64,000 bases of DNA from Chrysogorgia sp. JL179-B06 (Eukaryota; Cnidaria; Anthozoa; Scleralcyonacea; Chrysogorgiidae). This document shows positions 21,617 to 32,632 of the stretch, in pieces; positions within the stretch are counted from its first letter, which is position 1, and every line of letters starts with the position of its first letter. The stretch is taken from assembly GCA_035772405.1 (NCBI GenBank), contig JAYKKM010000079.1:635001-699000 (forward strand). The letters run 5' to 3'. A program made the translations under genes and the position numbers. The notes beneath the pieces are model-generated. The model saw only the letters and a program-made list of their open reading frames with translations, ran no database searches and was not told where the DNA came from.

Positions 21617-21898
21617 CTTGGATACATTCTCTAACTCTGAAACTTCCATAATAACCACTGGCACAACCAAAATTATAATATTGCTTGACTGCGCACTCCC
21701 TCCAGTTTTGACATGGACATCGATAACTATATTTAACAATTTCTCTGCAATACAAACCACAAGCTGAATCTTCACGGGAATTGCTGTAGCCTGTTGGACA
21801 TGGTGGTGGGTCAGGTATCGCTGGACATGATCTGCTGGGGAAGCATGAGAAGTTACTCTCAGTTGTTGGAAAGGAAAATGTGTAGGATTTTCGGTATT
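21617..21898 (-). CDS. Receptor A exon 8: unassigned Cys-rich module
   Basis: Phase 1-1, 282 bases, 94 residues. Reads EYRKSYTFSFPTTESNFSC, then PDPPPCPTGYSNSREDSACG, YRCPCQNWRECAVKQ and SGYYGSFRVRECIQ, with about eleven cysteines. I do not recognise the family. The same length and most cysteines are kept in receptor B (54712-54993), so it is a real module. It takes the place where LRP proteins normally have the second EGF. Confidence 0.85.
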
Positions 21899-22149
21899 CT
21901 GTAATTTAAAAGATACAAATATATAAAAAAGTAATCAATAATAACTGTATATCTCTGAAGAACATATGGATGACTATAGGAGTTTTAGCATGGCCATTGC
22001 TATGGTTGTATCTTATCTTGGTGATCGATGGTCATGCTTGGTCATTGGTCATATAGTAATTTTTATAATAATGGTCTTATTGACAAACACAACAGACGTG
22101 TGTCTTTACAAATTGTTTATCTCGAGAACGTGTTCGAGTCGAAGGTATG

Positions 22150-22440
22150 TTTAAGGCGCCGCAGGCTGCCACCATACGACCTATGTCTGACCACGGAGCA
22201 CAGCTAAGATCTAAATGTTGATTTTACTGAGGGAGGAAAACCGGAGACCCCGGAGGAAAACCCTCAAAACACGGGAGAGATCAACTAATAACTCTACTCA
22301 CATGAGTTCCAAGCTCGCGAATCAACACAAGGTTATTCCCAGATGGTCACCCATCCAAGTACTAACCCCGTGCGAGCGGGCTTGACTTAGCGGTGAGTGG
22401 CAGCGCCCTAATAGCACACGCCTGCACCCGTATGCTTGTA
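22150..22440 (-). mobile_element. 5S-rRNA-derived SINE (SINE3-like), copy 1
   Basis: The minus strand holds GGTTAGTACTTGGATGGGTG followed by ACCATCTGGGAATAACC, preceded by CTAAGTCAAGCCCG. This is the internal promoter (boxes A to C) half of 5S rRNA with few changes. The body continues TTGATTCGCGAGCTTGGAAC to TAGATCTTAGCTGTGCTCCG. Not a 5S gene: the 5' half is absent and the 3' part is unrelated. Confidence 0.8.
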
Positions 22441-22998
22441 TACTGTAGTTTAAAACACGAGCAGCAATGTTTTATCGGCTGATAAAAGTAGAGGCGATAG
22501 CCGAGTGTTTTAGACCCGATAAAACACGTGCTGCAGCGAGTGTTTTGAACGGCTAAGAACCAACTATTTCAGTGATTCAAGTTCCGAGAAAATCGAAGGT
22601 AAAGTTTATGTAGATCACTAGGACGAATCTTTATCAACATATAAAGACACGATACGGTCATGATTTTCCTTTGTGTTTTCCGCCATGAACTATTAATGAG
22701 TTTTTGAAGGTAATGTGAGGTTCACAGTCATGATTTATGGTGATAGCGAAGGTCATATCAGTCTGGTCATGTTTATGATGACGGAGTCACTCATGATCAT
22801 ATAGTCCTGGCTATTGTTGCTGATTATTATCAAAATAAAATACGTGAAAATACATGAATGAATGAAAGTGGCTAATTGGAGTGCTGCATTATCGTGAAAG
22901 GTGTATCAAGCCGTATAACAATGGTTATTTTTATTCGCAACAGCTACTATATCTTCTTAGAGGCAACTACCACAGGCTATTCTAGAGACTGCTCTCAC
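22440..22998. other. Receptor A intron tail with foldback, shared with receptor B
   Basis: 22455-22560 folds (AAAACACGAGCAGCAATGTT...AAAACACGTGCTGCAGCGAG). 22560-22998 matches receptor B 56880-57323 closely (GATTTTCCTTTGTGTTTTCC, CGTATAACAATGG...GAGGCAACTACCACAG). No gene. Confidence 0.55.
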
Positions 22999-23199
22999 CT
23001 TGTTTTGGCTTGATGCTATATGCGTGAATATCCATGGGCTTTCCAAGTCCAGTGGCAAGTCGAGTGATGTTTGCACCAGTATTTATTTCGGCACTATAAA
23101 CGGAACTCGTTCTCCAATCGGTCCAGTACAGACGTTCGTGAAGTAACGTTAAACCAAACGGATGATTGATTTCGTTATTAACTCTGTACAACCTACCAA
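22999..23199 (-). CDS. Receptor A exon 7: YWTD propeller 2, last part
   Basis: Phase 1-1, 201 bases. Contains NHPFGLTLLHERLYWTDWRT and ITRLATGLGKPMDIHAYSI, the last blades of an LRP-type propeller. About 11 of 67 residues differ from receptor B exon 57324-57524. No EGF follows directly; the next module is the unassigned Cys-rich exon. Confidence 0.9.
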
Positions 23200-23396
23200 C
23201 TAAAGAAAACAAGAAAGAAAGCTATGAGTTTTTGTTTTTCAACAATGTCTCATGGTTGTTCGAAGAAAGATTGGCGTTAGTCCTGCGTTGAAAAGTTAAA
23301 GCAAGAAGATTATAATCAATCAAATGTATTCCCCGCTATTCTTAAAACAGCGTTTAGGTGCCTTACTCCACAAGTTTATGGATGGTTCTATTAAAG

Positions 23397-24456
23397 AACT
23401 AACTAACTTTTTATTTATACTGGATAACCCTATCAGTCATTAAACTGTTCTCCCTAGAAGTCCAGTAAGGGCCACCCTCATTGGTCCAGTGTTATTACAG
23501 GAGGAAACCGGAGTACCGTATTTCATCTATAATACCATTTCAATCAATTTTACTCATTCCTGATCGGCTGATGACATAGTATTAAACTTAAATTTTTCTC
23601 GAACCGTGTTATTTCGTATACATAAACGCCTCCCTCTAATAAACGCCGCATACATCAGAGTGGCGTTTATTAGAAAAAATACAGAAAGTACAAGAAAATG
23701 ATTCTAAAATTGACAGATTTATTTATTTTTATGTGGCAACAATGGAACAAAACAAAGAATCTTTTTAATTTCTTCTTCCACAGACGTGGACATGCTTCAT
23801 TGTCGAAGTGATGTAAACAACTCAGTTTAAACTAGCCATTGTTAAAGTTAAATAAAGTAAAATAATAGTAAAAGTAAAAACGAAAAAGAACTCTACCAAT
23901 ATCTTTGTTATCCGGACCTGGACGCTCAGTCAAAACATATTGTTTAATAAACGTCTCCCTCTAATAAACGCCTCCCTCCAATAAACGCCTCCCTCTAATA
24001 AACTCCTCCCTCTAATAAACGCCTCCCTCTAATAAACGCCTCGCTCTAATAAACGCCTCCCTCTAATAAACGCCTCCCTCTAATAAACGCCTCCCTCTAA
24101 TAAACGCCTCCCTCTAATAAATGCCTCCCTCTAATAAACGCCTCCCTCTAATAAACGCCTCCCTCTAATAAACGCCTCCCTCTAATAAACGCCTCCCTCT
24201 AATAAACGCCTCCCTCTAATAAACGCCTCCCTCTAATAAACGAAATTTAATAAACGCCCCAGGCGTTTATTAGAGGAACTACGTTACCCGGAGAAATGCT
24301 GGGGTGTTTGGTATATAGGCAAACTGGAAGCACTCTTCTCACTTGCGGCCAAGCAAAATCTTTAATCTGCATGATAACTGCTCTGAGCAGGAATCGAACC
24401 CGGGTTGCAGAGATGAAAGACACATGTGCTACCCACTGTGCCACCAACACCCCTGC
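23397..24456 (-). mobile_element. tRNA-derived SINE split by a minisatellite-bearing insertion
   Basis: Minus strand, right part 24290-24456: A box GGTGGCACAGTGGGTAGCAC, B box GGGTTCGATTCC. The rest of the SINE (GGTTTCCTCCTGTAATAACAC to the tail) is at 23397-23517. Between them, about 770 bases are inserted. The uninterrupted copy at 18062-18350 runs straight through the join (GGAGTACCCGGAGAAAA). Confidence 0.75.
23518..24287. mobile_element. Insertion carrying 17-base TAATAAACGCCTCCCTC array
   Basis: 23940-24250 is about 18 units of TAATAAACGCCTCCCTC with rare variants (one CTCGCTC, one AATGCC, one AACTCC). The same unit occurs singly at 23620-23660 (AAACGCCTCCCTCTAATAAA), and the array is closed by an inverted GGCGTTTATTAGAGG at 24262-24276. 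Non-coding element of unknown class. Very similar unit sequences imply recent amplification. Confidence 0.7.
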
Positions 24457-24559
24457 GATTTCTCATATCTGCTGGACCGTTTGTAAATCGCTCTAAAGAT
24501 CTGAATCTCTAATCACTCTGAAGAAGTCTGAAGAGGTTGATTAGCTAGTTATCACTTAC

Positions 24560-24786
24560 AAATTAAAATCATTTCGTTGATCACCACATCGCGTTTTCCA
24601 CTCTCCAGGTCAATGAACTCGATGCTATCTTCCCCAGCGTCTGCCCAATACAACTTGTTGTAGATGTGGTCTAGGGTAAGTGCGTTTGGCAATATAATAC
24701 TAGTATTGACAAGCACGTTTCTGTTGCTGCCGTCCATGTAAGCTCGCTCGATCTTTGGAATACCCCAATCCGTCCAATACATGTAA
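24560..24786 (-). CDS. Receptor A exon 6: YWTD propeller 2, middle part
   Basis: Phase 2 in, phase 1 out, 227 bases. Motifs [20 protein letters not shown] and [20 protein letters not shown] are consecutive propeller blades. The conserved WPNGL(T) turn of receptor B (57644-57870) reads LPNALT here, so this copy has drifted at a usually conserved turn. Confidence 0.9.
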
Positions 24787-24879
24787 CTGAATAGAAAATA
24801 AATAGTTTTTATATTATATTTAGTTTAGAAAATAAACATGCAGTTTTATTATATTCTTTCTAATACACTAGCAGACGCT

Positions 24880-25100
24880 CAACTTCTGCTTACTAAGGAC
24901 AGCACTGAACATCAGCTGGAGGCAACACATGACGAATGCGGAGCCTTATGGTACAATACCACCCTTAACAACGACATTACGTGAGCGCAGACTATACGAT
25001 TTAGCGGGCACTGTTGCAGAAGTAAAGAGGAAGTCATTATTTTTCTAGCAACCAGCGCATGGCAGACGTTCTCGTAGAAGACCAGCTAGACTAGAAATTT
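24880..25100 (+). mobile_element. LINE fragment, plus
   Basis: The plus strand encodes RTALNISWRQHMTNAEPYGT, IPPLTTTLRERRLYDLAGTV and, after a frame shift, QPAHGRRSRRRPARLE. The W-x2-H-x4-LYG and RLRLAGH-type motifs mark a non-LTR reverse transcriptase C-terminus. Confidence 0.6.
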
Positions 25101-25279
25101 AGCCAGTAGTAATTTCAATTTATTATATATGCAAATTTTTATTGGTTAAATCATGGAATACACTTAATATATGTATATTTACAAATTTATAACGGTTTTT
25201 TATTCAAATATAGTAATATAATATATAGTAACTATAAATTAAGAGGGAGTTGAGAAGTTATATAGGTATTATTCATAAA

Positions 25280-25790
25280 TAATTTAATATACTAATATTT
25301 ATTTAATTTTTTTTTTGATTTGTGGTGATTTTTTTTTTTTTAATTTAATTAATTTTTTGGGTTATTTAAAATACTTTTTTTTTAATTTATTTTTTAATTT
25401 ATTTTTTTTAAATATTTATTTTTTTTTTTATTTTTTTTTTATTATTTTAAACCCTAACCCAAAACCCAAACGCTAACCCTAAACCTAACTAACCCTAACC
25501 CTAAATTTTAATTTTTTTTTTTTAAAATTTTTTTTTTTAATATTTTTTTTTTTTTAAAAATAATTTTTTTATTTAAATTTTTTAAAATTTTTTTTTTTTT
25601 TAAACCCTAACCCAAAACCCAAACGCTAACCCTAAACCTAACCAACCCTAACCCTAAATTTTAATAATTTTTTTTTATTTATTTTTTTTTTTTAATTATT
25701 TATTATTTTTTTTAATATTTTTTTTTTTTTTTTTTTTAATTTTTTATTTTATTTAAATTTATTTATTTATCTACATTGACAAACTTGAAA
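25280..25790. repeat. T-rich tract with two telomere-like blocks
   Basis: Almost pure T/A sequence holding two near-identical blocks of degenerate CCCTAA repeats at 25447-25504 and 25602-25660 (each AACCCTAACCCAAAACCCAA followed by ACGCTAACCCTAAACCTAAC). They are duplicates of each other within the tract, in receptor A's propeller-2 intron. Interstitial telomere-like sequence. Confidence 0.8.
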
Positions 25791-25799
25791 GTGATACTG

Positions 25800-26040
25800 G
25801 ACTCGGGAGAAATGAAATAGCGAAAACTATGTAAATTGTCTAAGTTTTGTTCTACAAAAGGGAACATAATAAAATTGGTTTGTGCGTACGAACAAATCAT
25901 CAAAACCTCTAGGGAGCAAATTGTTTTGATATGAGTACATAAATTTTCCTCGTGTCATCATTTTCGTGATGATATGAGACTTGGACCATATCAAAATGTT
26001 AGATTTAGTAGACACACAGAACCAAATGTCAATTTATCAG
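25800..26040 (-). mobile_element. LINE 3'-end fragment, minus
   Basis: The minus strand encodes RGKFMYSYQNNLLPRGFDDL, then YVPFCRTKLRQFT, the same family as the longer fragment at 38810-39370 (QFVFSWKNNLLPKSFNDMF). Confidence 0.6.
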
Positions 26041-26061
26041 GTCTCTATTCAACTGACTTAC

Positions 26062-26464
26062 CCTGCCACCGGATCAACTATGATATCCCTTGGCTCATGC
26101 AAGTTGGAGTTAATCAAAACTCGTCTGTAAGAACCGTCTAATCTGGACACTTCAATGGTATCATATGTAGTACTGGTCCAGTATAAGTTACGACCAGCTA
26201 AATCAACAGTCAGACCATCTGCAATTCCGACTTTATCAGCGAAAATCGTTTGAAATCCTGTACCATTTCTAAATGCCCTACTGATGATACGAAGCACCAC
26301 ATCCGTCCAATAAATTCTGCCCTCCACTGGATCAAACTCCAAAGCAACTGGTCCACTTATGTTGACTTCCGGACCGAATCTGATTGGGCTGGGTTCAACG
26401 TCGACGCTATCTGTTTGAAGTTGATAGATTTTTCCGGCGCCACTATCCGCAAGCATGACGAACT
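26062..26464 (-). CDS. Receptor A exon 5: YWTD propeller 2, first part
   Basis: Phase 1 in, phase 2 out, 403 bases. Opens with FVMLADSGAGKIYQLQTDS. It contains GRIYWTDVVLRIISRAFRNG and NLYWTSTTYDTIEVSRLDGS blades, then PRDIIVDPVAG before the donor. Receptor B 59316-59718 has the same length and borders. Confidence 0.92.
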
Positions 26465-26581
26465 CTAGAAACGGCACAACACAATAAATCATAATACTAA
26501 AATGATTGTACAATAATGATGGTATACTCGAATGCGAGAGGAGTTCTTTTATTATGGAACATAATACGGTACCAGCTGTTG

Positions 26582-26835
26582 TGGTGTGGTTACCACACAT
26601 GCCTATGAGCTGGGAGATACAGGTTTAAATCCTGGGTCGGACAACCACTCAGGGTCTTAAAAATAATTGAGGAGAAAGTGCTGCCTTTGCAATAATACCA
26701 ACAAATGGTTAGACTTTCGGGTCTTCTCGGATAACGACCTTAAATCGTAGGCCCTCGGAACCGCTATATCAATTGGGCTTCTAGCCTGTTGGGGTATTCC
26801 GTTCACCTAAAAGAGTGATAAATCTAATAAATTAA
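26582..26835 (+). mobile_element. tRNA-like SINE family 2, copy 1
   Basis: GTGGTTACCACACATGCCTA, GGTTTAAATCCTGGGTCGGA (B-box-like), CTTTCGGGTCTTCTCGGATA and a GTTCACCTAAAAGAGTGATA end. Matching copies at 33172-33392 (plus) and 41545-41772 (minus). Confidence 0.65.
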
Positions 26836-27132
26836 ACTAAATATATGGAAAAGCGACTAATTTCTGAAACATATATAACCTCGATTTTTACCGTATAACA
26901 TATACATACGTCATATTACGTCGCATCATACAGTAATGTACACGTCACATTACCTTACAGTCAAATACGTCACACTACCACAAATCTGTGAATATCATAT
27001 ATTATTTCCACACAGAACAACTTTTGAATCACCACTTGACATATTATAAGACAACGCCATTAACCACCCACATCTTTAATTATTTATATTAAGAAACATT
27101 CGTATCAAGTTTATATTTTAATATAACCTTAC

Positions 27133-27270
27133 CATCTTGGAAAGCATCATCGCAGGATTTTCCATCATCTGCTAGCTTAAATCCTATCTCACATGCGCAC
27201 TTAAAGCCTTTTGGTTCCAACAAGCAGAGTTGTTGACAGCCTCCGTTATTTGAGCCACATCGGTTAGTCA
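27133..27270 (-). CDS. Receptor A exon 4: EGF module after propeller 1
   Basis: Phase 1-1, 138 bases. Reads NRCGSNNGGCQQLCLLEP, then KGFKCACEIGFKLADDGKSC: the six cysteines and spacing of the EGF module that packs against YWTD propellers in LDLR/LRP proteins. No calcium-binding consensus is obvious. Receptor B homologue at 60472-60609. Confidence 0.92.
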
Positions 27271-27325
27271 CTGAAACAAAAAGTGACTTATAAGTAGTCG
27301 AAGCTAACTATCAAAATACATGGAC

Positions 27326-27650
27326 TAAGAAGATAAGTGAAAGTTGTATATGTTTGCAACTTGTAACCTTCTAATGACCAGTAAGATGCTCTAACCATTG
27401 AGCTACATGGATTAAAATGATGAGTGAAGGGTACATATGTGTACAACTTGTAACCTTCTGATGACTAGTGAGATGCTCTAACTATTGAGCTACATGGACT
27501 AAGATAATGAGTATAATGGTTACATATATGTGAACAACCTTTGACCTTCTGATGACTAGTGTGATGCTCTAACTATTGAGCTACATGGACTAATATAATG
27601 AGTAATGGTTACATATGTGTACAACCTGATGGTCAGGCAGATATTCAAAC
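27326..27650. repeat. tRNA-like tandem array, about 88-base unit, 3-4 copies
   Basis: Minus-strand unit: CATGTAGCTCAATGGTTAGA, GCATCTTACTGGTCATTAGA, AGGTTACAAGTT. TAGCTCAATGGTTAGAGC is a tRNA A box; the B box is decayed. Lies in receptor A's EGF-to-propeller-1 intron; the receptor B intron has the same unit amplified to about 14 copies. Confidence 0.8.
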
Positions 27651-27702
27651 CATTGAACTCCAAGGACGGAGAACCAGTTGCCTATCCTTGCCTTATTATT
27701 AC

Positions 27703-28115
27703 CTGTTGGTTGTCTTGAGGAATCTACGACAACTACTCCCATAACCCCTTTGCTGGAAGTCTTGCTTTCGATTGTAATTCTACTAATTATAGTTCCGGTT
27801 TGCTTGCTCACACCAATAATGGCATTTGACGACCAATCCGTCCAGTATAGGATATCATTAATAATATCCAAATCAAAGCCATCGAACTGTGAAGATGTAT
27901 CTTCAAAGACCTTCGTCCTCTGTCCACCGTTGTAATCAATGGAGGTTATGGTGTCATATTTGGCGTCGATCCAATACAGACGTTTGTTGGTGTAATCAAC
28001 TGCGATGCCACTAGGCCATTCAATGTTGTCGATCACTAGAACCGTTCTGTTACCTCCTGCTAAGGTACAGCGTTCTATTGCAGCAACAACTCCCCAGTCA
28101 CTCCAGAACAGAAAG
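27703..28115 (-). CDS. Receptor A exon 3: second half of YWTD propeller 1
   Basis: Phase 2 in, phase 1 out, 413 bases. Blade motifs [40 protein letters not shown] and [20 protein letters not shown] are canonical LDLR class B repeats. Acceptor TTTCAAAG|C and donor ACAG|GTAATA. Together with exon 2 it makes about 270 residues, the expected size of one six-bladed propeller. The receptor B homologue is 61984-62399. Confidence 0.92.
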
Positions 28116-28654
28116 CTTTGAAAGAGAATTAGCAGAAATTGTTTTGAAGACAAGGAAAATTTATATTTTTTGGAAATTGCAGACTTCACTGAAAGACACC
28201 ACGTCAAGCATCATCAGGGCGTTCACTTTGTTGCGATATTTACACCTCACTTTGTTCCGTCCCTTCCTATCACCATCCTCCCTCTCCACAACTCCCCCAT
28301 TCACTCCCTTCTTATATCCTCCATTCTTACCTTTCACTCTTTCTACCCTTGCCATCCTTTCCCTCACACCTGTTATCCTCCCTTTCTCTTACCCTCCTCT
28401 CCCACTATATATCTCTATATCCTCCTACCTACACCTTCTTCACTGTTTCCATCTCACCTCCCTCTTTCCACACTTTCCATCCTCCCTTATTCTCTCCCTC
28501 GCATCATCTCTCCCTACTCCCTACTCTCTCTCTCTCTTTACCATTCACCACCTTCCTGGACAATAAATGCCGTTCTCTCAATTGCCTCTCTTTTCCCTTT
28601 CTCTGTGTGCATATAACAATAAACGCCCCATTTAAGTGGTCTATTTGAACCTAC
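28116..28654. other. Intron with pyrimidine-rich (plus strand) tract
   Basis: 28255-28600 is dominated by C and T on plus, so purine-rich in the transcript. The long open frames there are composition artefacts. Receptor B 62520-62880 has a similar tract at the same place. Confidence 0.6.
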
Positions 28655-29054
28655 CCTTCGTCTGGGTCGACTGCTATTCCTCTTGGTTTTTCGAAATCTA
28701 AAACCGTATTTATAAGAATCTTGCGATGTGTTCCATCCAAAGTGGCGACTTCTATCTTTTCTGACTCATGCGCCGTCCAGTATATCAAACGTGCTACCCA
28801 ATCGATCGCTATTCCTTCCACCCTACCTACCCCGGTTAGTACAAGTTCGTTGTTGGTGCCGTCTATATTCACCCGGTAAATTTCTTCCAATTTGTTCTCG
28901 CCGTAGTAGATCTTTTGTTCGACCCTGTCTACATCCAGTGCAAGGACATGGTACAATCCAGAAACAATATATTCTTTGCCGAAGTTATCCAGGTCTACCG
29001 AGCCAATGTTGTTGAGATTGGAGTAGAGTAAATACGGCTCGCTTGGCGAAGCAT
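28655..29054 (-). CDS. Receptor A exon 2: first half of YWTD propeller 1
   Basis: Phase 1 in, phase 2 out, 400 bases. It begins ASPSEPYLLYSNLNNIGSVD, the typical opening strand of an LDLR class B propeller just after the signal peptide. Blade motifs include KIYYGENKLEEIYRVNIDG and LIYWTAHESEKIEVATLDG, each followed by GI(A)VD-type turns. About three blades. The counterpart in receptor B is not in the window. Confidence 0.9.
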
Positions 29055-29390
29055 CTGTTGAATAAAAACTCTTTTTACCTATGGCTACTGACTTTGGTTA
29101 ACTAAAAGATTAATTCAGACTTGGACATGAAATAATTTAATGTCTATAGCGGAGCAACGTGAGACAAAATGTTTAAGAGAGTCGCTTTATACCGGCGCGG
29201 CATAACTTTATTTTTTCCAAGTCTCCTCGTACAAAGTTTAGATAGATTAGATTCATCGCAGACAAATCAGGCTGAATTATTGCGTACTAATTCACTTAAT
29301 GTATATAAGAGGAAAAATACTTTAACCCAGACAAGCACTTCCCGAAATCGAGCCCTTTACATAATGTTTTTAATAGAGGGAGTGTTAAGG

Positions 29391-29393
<3 letters not shown>

Positions 29394-29464
<71 letters not shown>
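29394..29464. repeat. (TA)n microsatellite
   Basis: About 70 bases of perfect TA in receptor A intron 1. The rest of 29055-30590 shows no gene or recognisable element. Confidence 0.9.
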
Positions 29465-29466
<2 letters not shown>

Positions 29467-30589
29467 AATATATATCAAAGTCGTTTAAACTTTGATAAGT
29501 CAGTTCTGCTGCCATGACTTTTCAACTCCTCTTATTGGCCGTTAGTTCCAGATAATTCGTGCTGATATTTTCATACTGATAACCCTTTGTCTATTATTCC
29601 TTTGTGTGGTCAATCTCCTGACATGAACGGGCATTACATCATTTTGTATTAAAATATTATTTAAGTAAATATAATCCATTGGAAAATCCCTTTCCATTTA
29701 CTGGTTCTAGCTCGATTTATGCGAAAAATTATAAGGGGTATGAGACGTTAGTAGCTTTAGAAACGCCATTGTTTACAACTCGTCCACAGGTATTTTGATA
29801 TTGAAAATTAAGTCTGGGACATTGTGGACCCCCAGTGGTTTCTTGCACTGAAGGCGCGAGGTCAGTTCTTCTTCTAGCCCACCACTTAAAAACTTGCCGC
29901 GCGTGCTCTGTTTTAGAGTTCTCAATTTGTATTTTCATACATTACCTACGCAGTACAACATATTTATATCAATCATATATATATACTGATATAAACACAT
30001 TAATGAACTGAACTGCTTCGTTTTATTACTTTCATTCTCAAACAGTTGCTAAAAACAAAGCATTTATCTTTCTGCAAGGAGGAAGTACATTTTTAACATA
30101 ACAATATAGATAACATTCTGTGAAGGTATAAGTAGCATGTCAGGGTTGTGTGTGTGAAATAAAGATCGATTTTGAAAGTTGCCAGATAAAACCAAAACGT
30201 GGACGGTATTGTGCGAGTACAAATTGAGTTGTTTTTTCGTTGTGCCTGAACTCCCTGTCAGAGTAACCTTTTAGCCCAATTATCAACATATAAATTCTCT
30301 TTATTGGTCTCCAAACATTTCTTATAGTAATGTATAGTTGGAATAATTAAAGAGGTTTATGCCTATAGTGTTATATTTATTAAAATCCTTATTTAAACTA
30401 TATTCAAAATTGTGTTCTATGAGATTATTATGACACTTATATAAGAAAATAGCACGATGTTTCGCCTGTAGTGTTAGTAGATTTCTAGATTCCGATTTTT
30501 TGGTTAAAGGATATATACTTCGAGGAAATTGTCTTGTTTTGACTTCTTTAGTCCAAGATCTTTGAAAATGTTTATGATTTATTTCCTAA

Positions 30590-30790
30590 ACCGATATCAT
30601 ACTTCTAGTCTTTCTAGAATATCGGTCGCACACTTCAGCTCCATCGTAGCTTCCCCATGGTGACATCAAAATTGTTGTCGGCATTCGTTTTTGCCCATAT
30701 GCTGTGTTGTTGTCGAAGAGCAGTGACTTTCTCTCGTGCATGATGATTTATAATTCGCTTTAACTGGTGGGGACAAATTTCCTGGTATAA
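30590..30790 (-). mobile_element. Penelope-like RT fragment, minus
   Basis: The minus strand, with one frame shift, reads HHARKSLLFDNN-like, then DVTMGSYDGAE-like, matching the KKSLLFNGN and [11 protein letters not shown] segment of the palindromic element at 16 kb. Old, decayed copy in receptor A intron 1. A GGCGAAAC hammerhead-like relic lies nearby at about 30455. Confidence 0.55.
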
Positions 30791-31279
30791 TTTATGGTTT
30801 TCGCAATCACATGCAATCTTTTTTCTTTTGCAGTATCTATTTGAATAACTTCTGTGTAAAAGTCTGTGTGTGAAATATTTTAATGAAATATTTTAATAGT
30901 TGTGACTGTGAAATATATTTTCATCATCGAGTCGACAGAGCAATTCTCGATTCGACGTAGATTACAACCATGCAACTTCTTATTTTCTGTTTTTTTATTC
31001 ACTTATTTGATTTTGGCTGTCAGGAGCACAAAAAGAGGAATGACATGTTACTGATAAGACCACTCAGGAGCACCAACAGTGCACAGCATGAGCTAATTAT
31101 ACGTTCGTCCCTAAGGTATTATATATCGCAAAAGCTAAATACTGTAGCGACGAGTTCCTGTTAATCCTTGGCTAGTGTTGTATGTAGACAGTCAGACCTT
31201 CATATATATACATATACCTTATCCTAAGCAAGGGAATAGGTTCTACAAAGATCACAGTGCATATAAAAACATGTCATAA

Positions 31280-31560
31280 ATTCAAGTCTCTAATCATGTC
31301 CCTCCACATTGCTTTGTCGAGAGCCATTTCGTGTCATTTGTCGACTTCTATGTTTGCTTTCTTCAGAGTTTTGTAAAGAGAGCGACCATACGTATATTGA
31401 GGTGCCCCTCTGGGTCTCTTTGATCGTACCCGCCAAGATAACATCTTGCTTGGTAGCCGTGACCAAGGCATTCGGACAACATGGCCAGTCCATGCAACGC
31501 AGTTGTTGTTTGCAGATGTATGTGTCGATTGATTTAAGTGAAAGTCTCTTCAACAAAATA
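31280..31560 (-). mobile_element. LINE fragment, minus
   Basis: The minus strand encodes KSIDTYICKQQLRCMDWPCC, then SSRQMTRNGSRQSNVEGH-like. TYICKQQLRWxGH and DRxxWR are C-terminal non-LTR reverse transcriptase signatures. 31570-32632 shows nothing further that I can name. Confidence 0.55.
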
Positions 31561-32632
31561 CCATTCGAGATTCTGTGCTCACGAGTAATTAGTTGTATTT
31601 AGCATTAGGGCATATTCTTTTCCACGTCTTGGCGTCGTCGGTGTTTTAAAACCACTCAATATACTATAGTGGCAGTGTTTACACAACGCTTTTTATTATC
31701 ATACTGCAGAAGCATCTCGAATTCAGCTCGGCAGTTTTCCCATTTTCATTCTTCCAATGAGATTACTTCTTCCTTTCTCGTATTCGTCGTATGACTGACA
31801 CTCCTGGTCTTATTGCCAACGTCTTTAGAAGCATGTTAAATCTATTTAGTTTATGAATCCGGCCCATTGTTGTGGCACTGCAAATTGAGACATGTGTTGG
31901 TGCATCGTGAATTCCGAGCAGTTGGTCTATGACTTTATGTATTTTTAATTTCAACGGGAAGGTGCCTCGCATGGGCATTAATAAGGCGTCTAACATTAAT
32001 ATCTAATAAAATCGATCAAAACTAAAATTGAATACGCGTCATAACATGTTTATATCCATTGTTTTTAATGACTAGATATGATATTGAACCCTGCTGTTTT
32101 TTTGTGCATCATTGACTTCGCTAACTCTTTATTGTGTCGGCCTCGAATAGGCTATGTTTCTCAGTATATATGAACATCACTGTAGTATATACAACACAAC
32201 CATTCATATACTTTCTGTTTTTTCTTGTTCATGATCATGAATGCTCAGCGTGAAATGAAGATGGAGTTTCATTATTGCCGAGTCGACAAAAAAACGGTGT
32301 GTAGATTTGGAAGGCACTGACGGCGGCGACAGTCTAAATCAACACTATACCCCAGTACACTATGTTGTCTTGTAGCATAATTATCGTTTTTAATCAACGA
32401 TTAATTTTAACGCGACATGTTACCGTAACAAAACTGCTAAGAGTATAACTAAGAATGGAGTTAATGTCAATAATTGATTCCTTGACTATTTGATACCAAA
32501 AGCGCTATGATATTAAAAGTTACCAGAAACTAAATTATTCAGGCATGTACTCACTTAAAAACAAAAAGATTACAGATGAACATATTTGAAAGATTACCTT
32601 TTCGCATATAAAGCATTTAAAACGGAACTTAC

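Noticed and set aside
22350..22405. A 5S rRNA gene on minus
   Set aside because: Only the 3' promoter half matches 5S; flanks are SINE body.
23570..23600. CTGATGA sequences here and in the 61-kb array as more hammerheads
   Set aside because: No GAAA segment with a pairing stem II nearby.
30970..31164. 64-codon plus-strand frame MQLLIFCFFIHLFDFGC with signal-like start
   Set aside because: No family, no neighbour exon, no homologue in the window; likely chance in AT-rich DNA.
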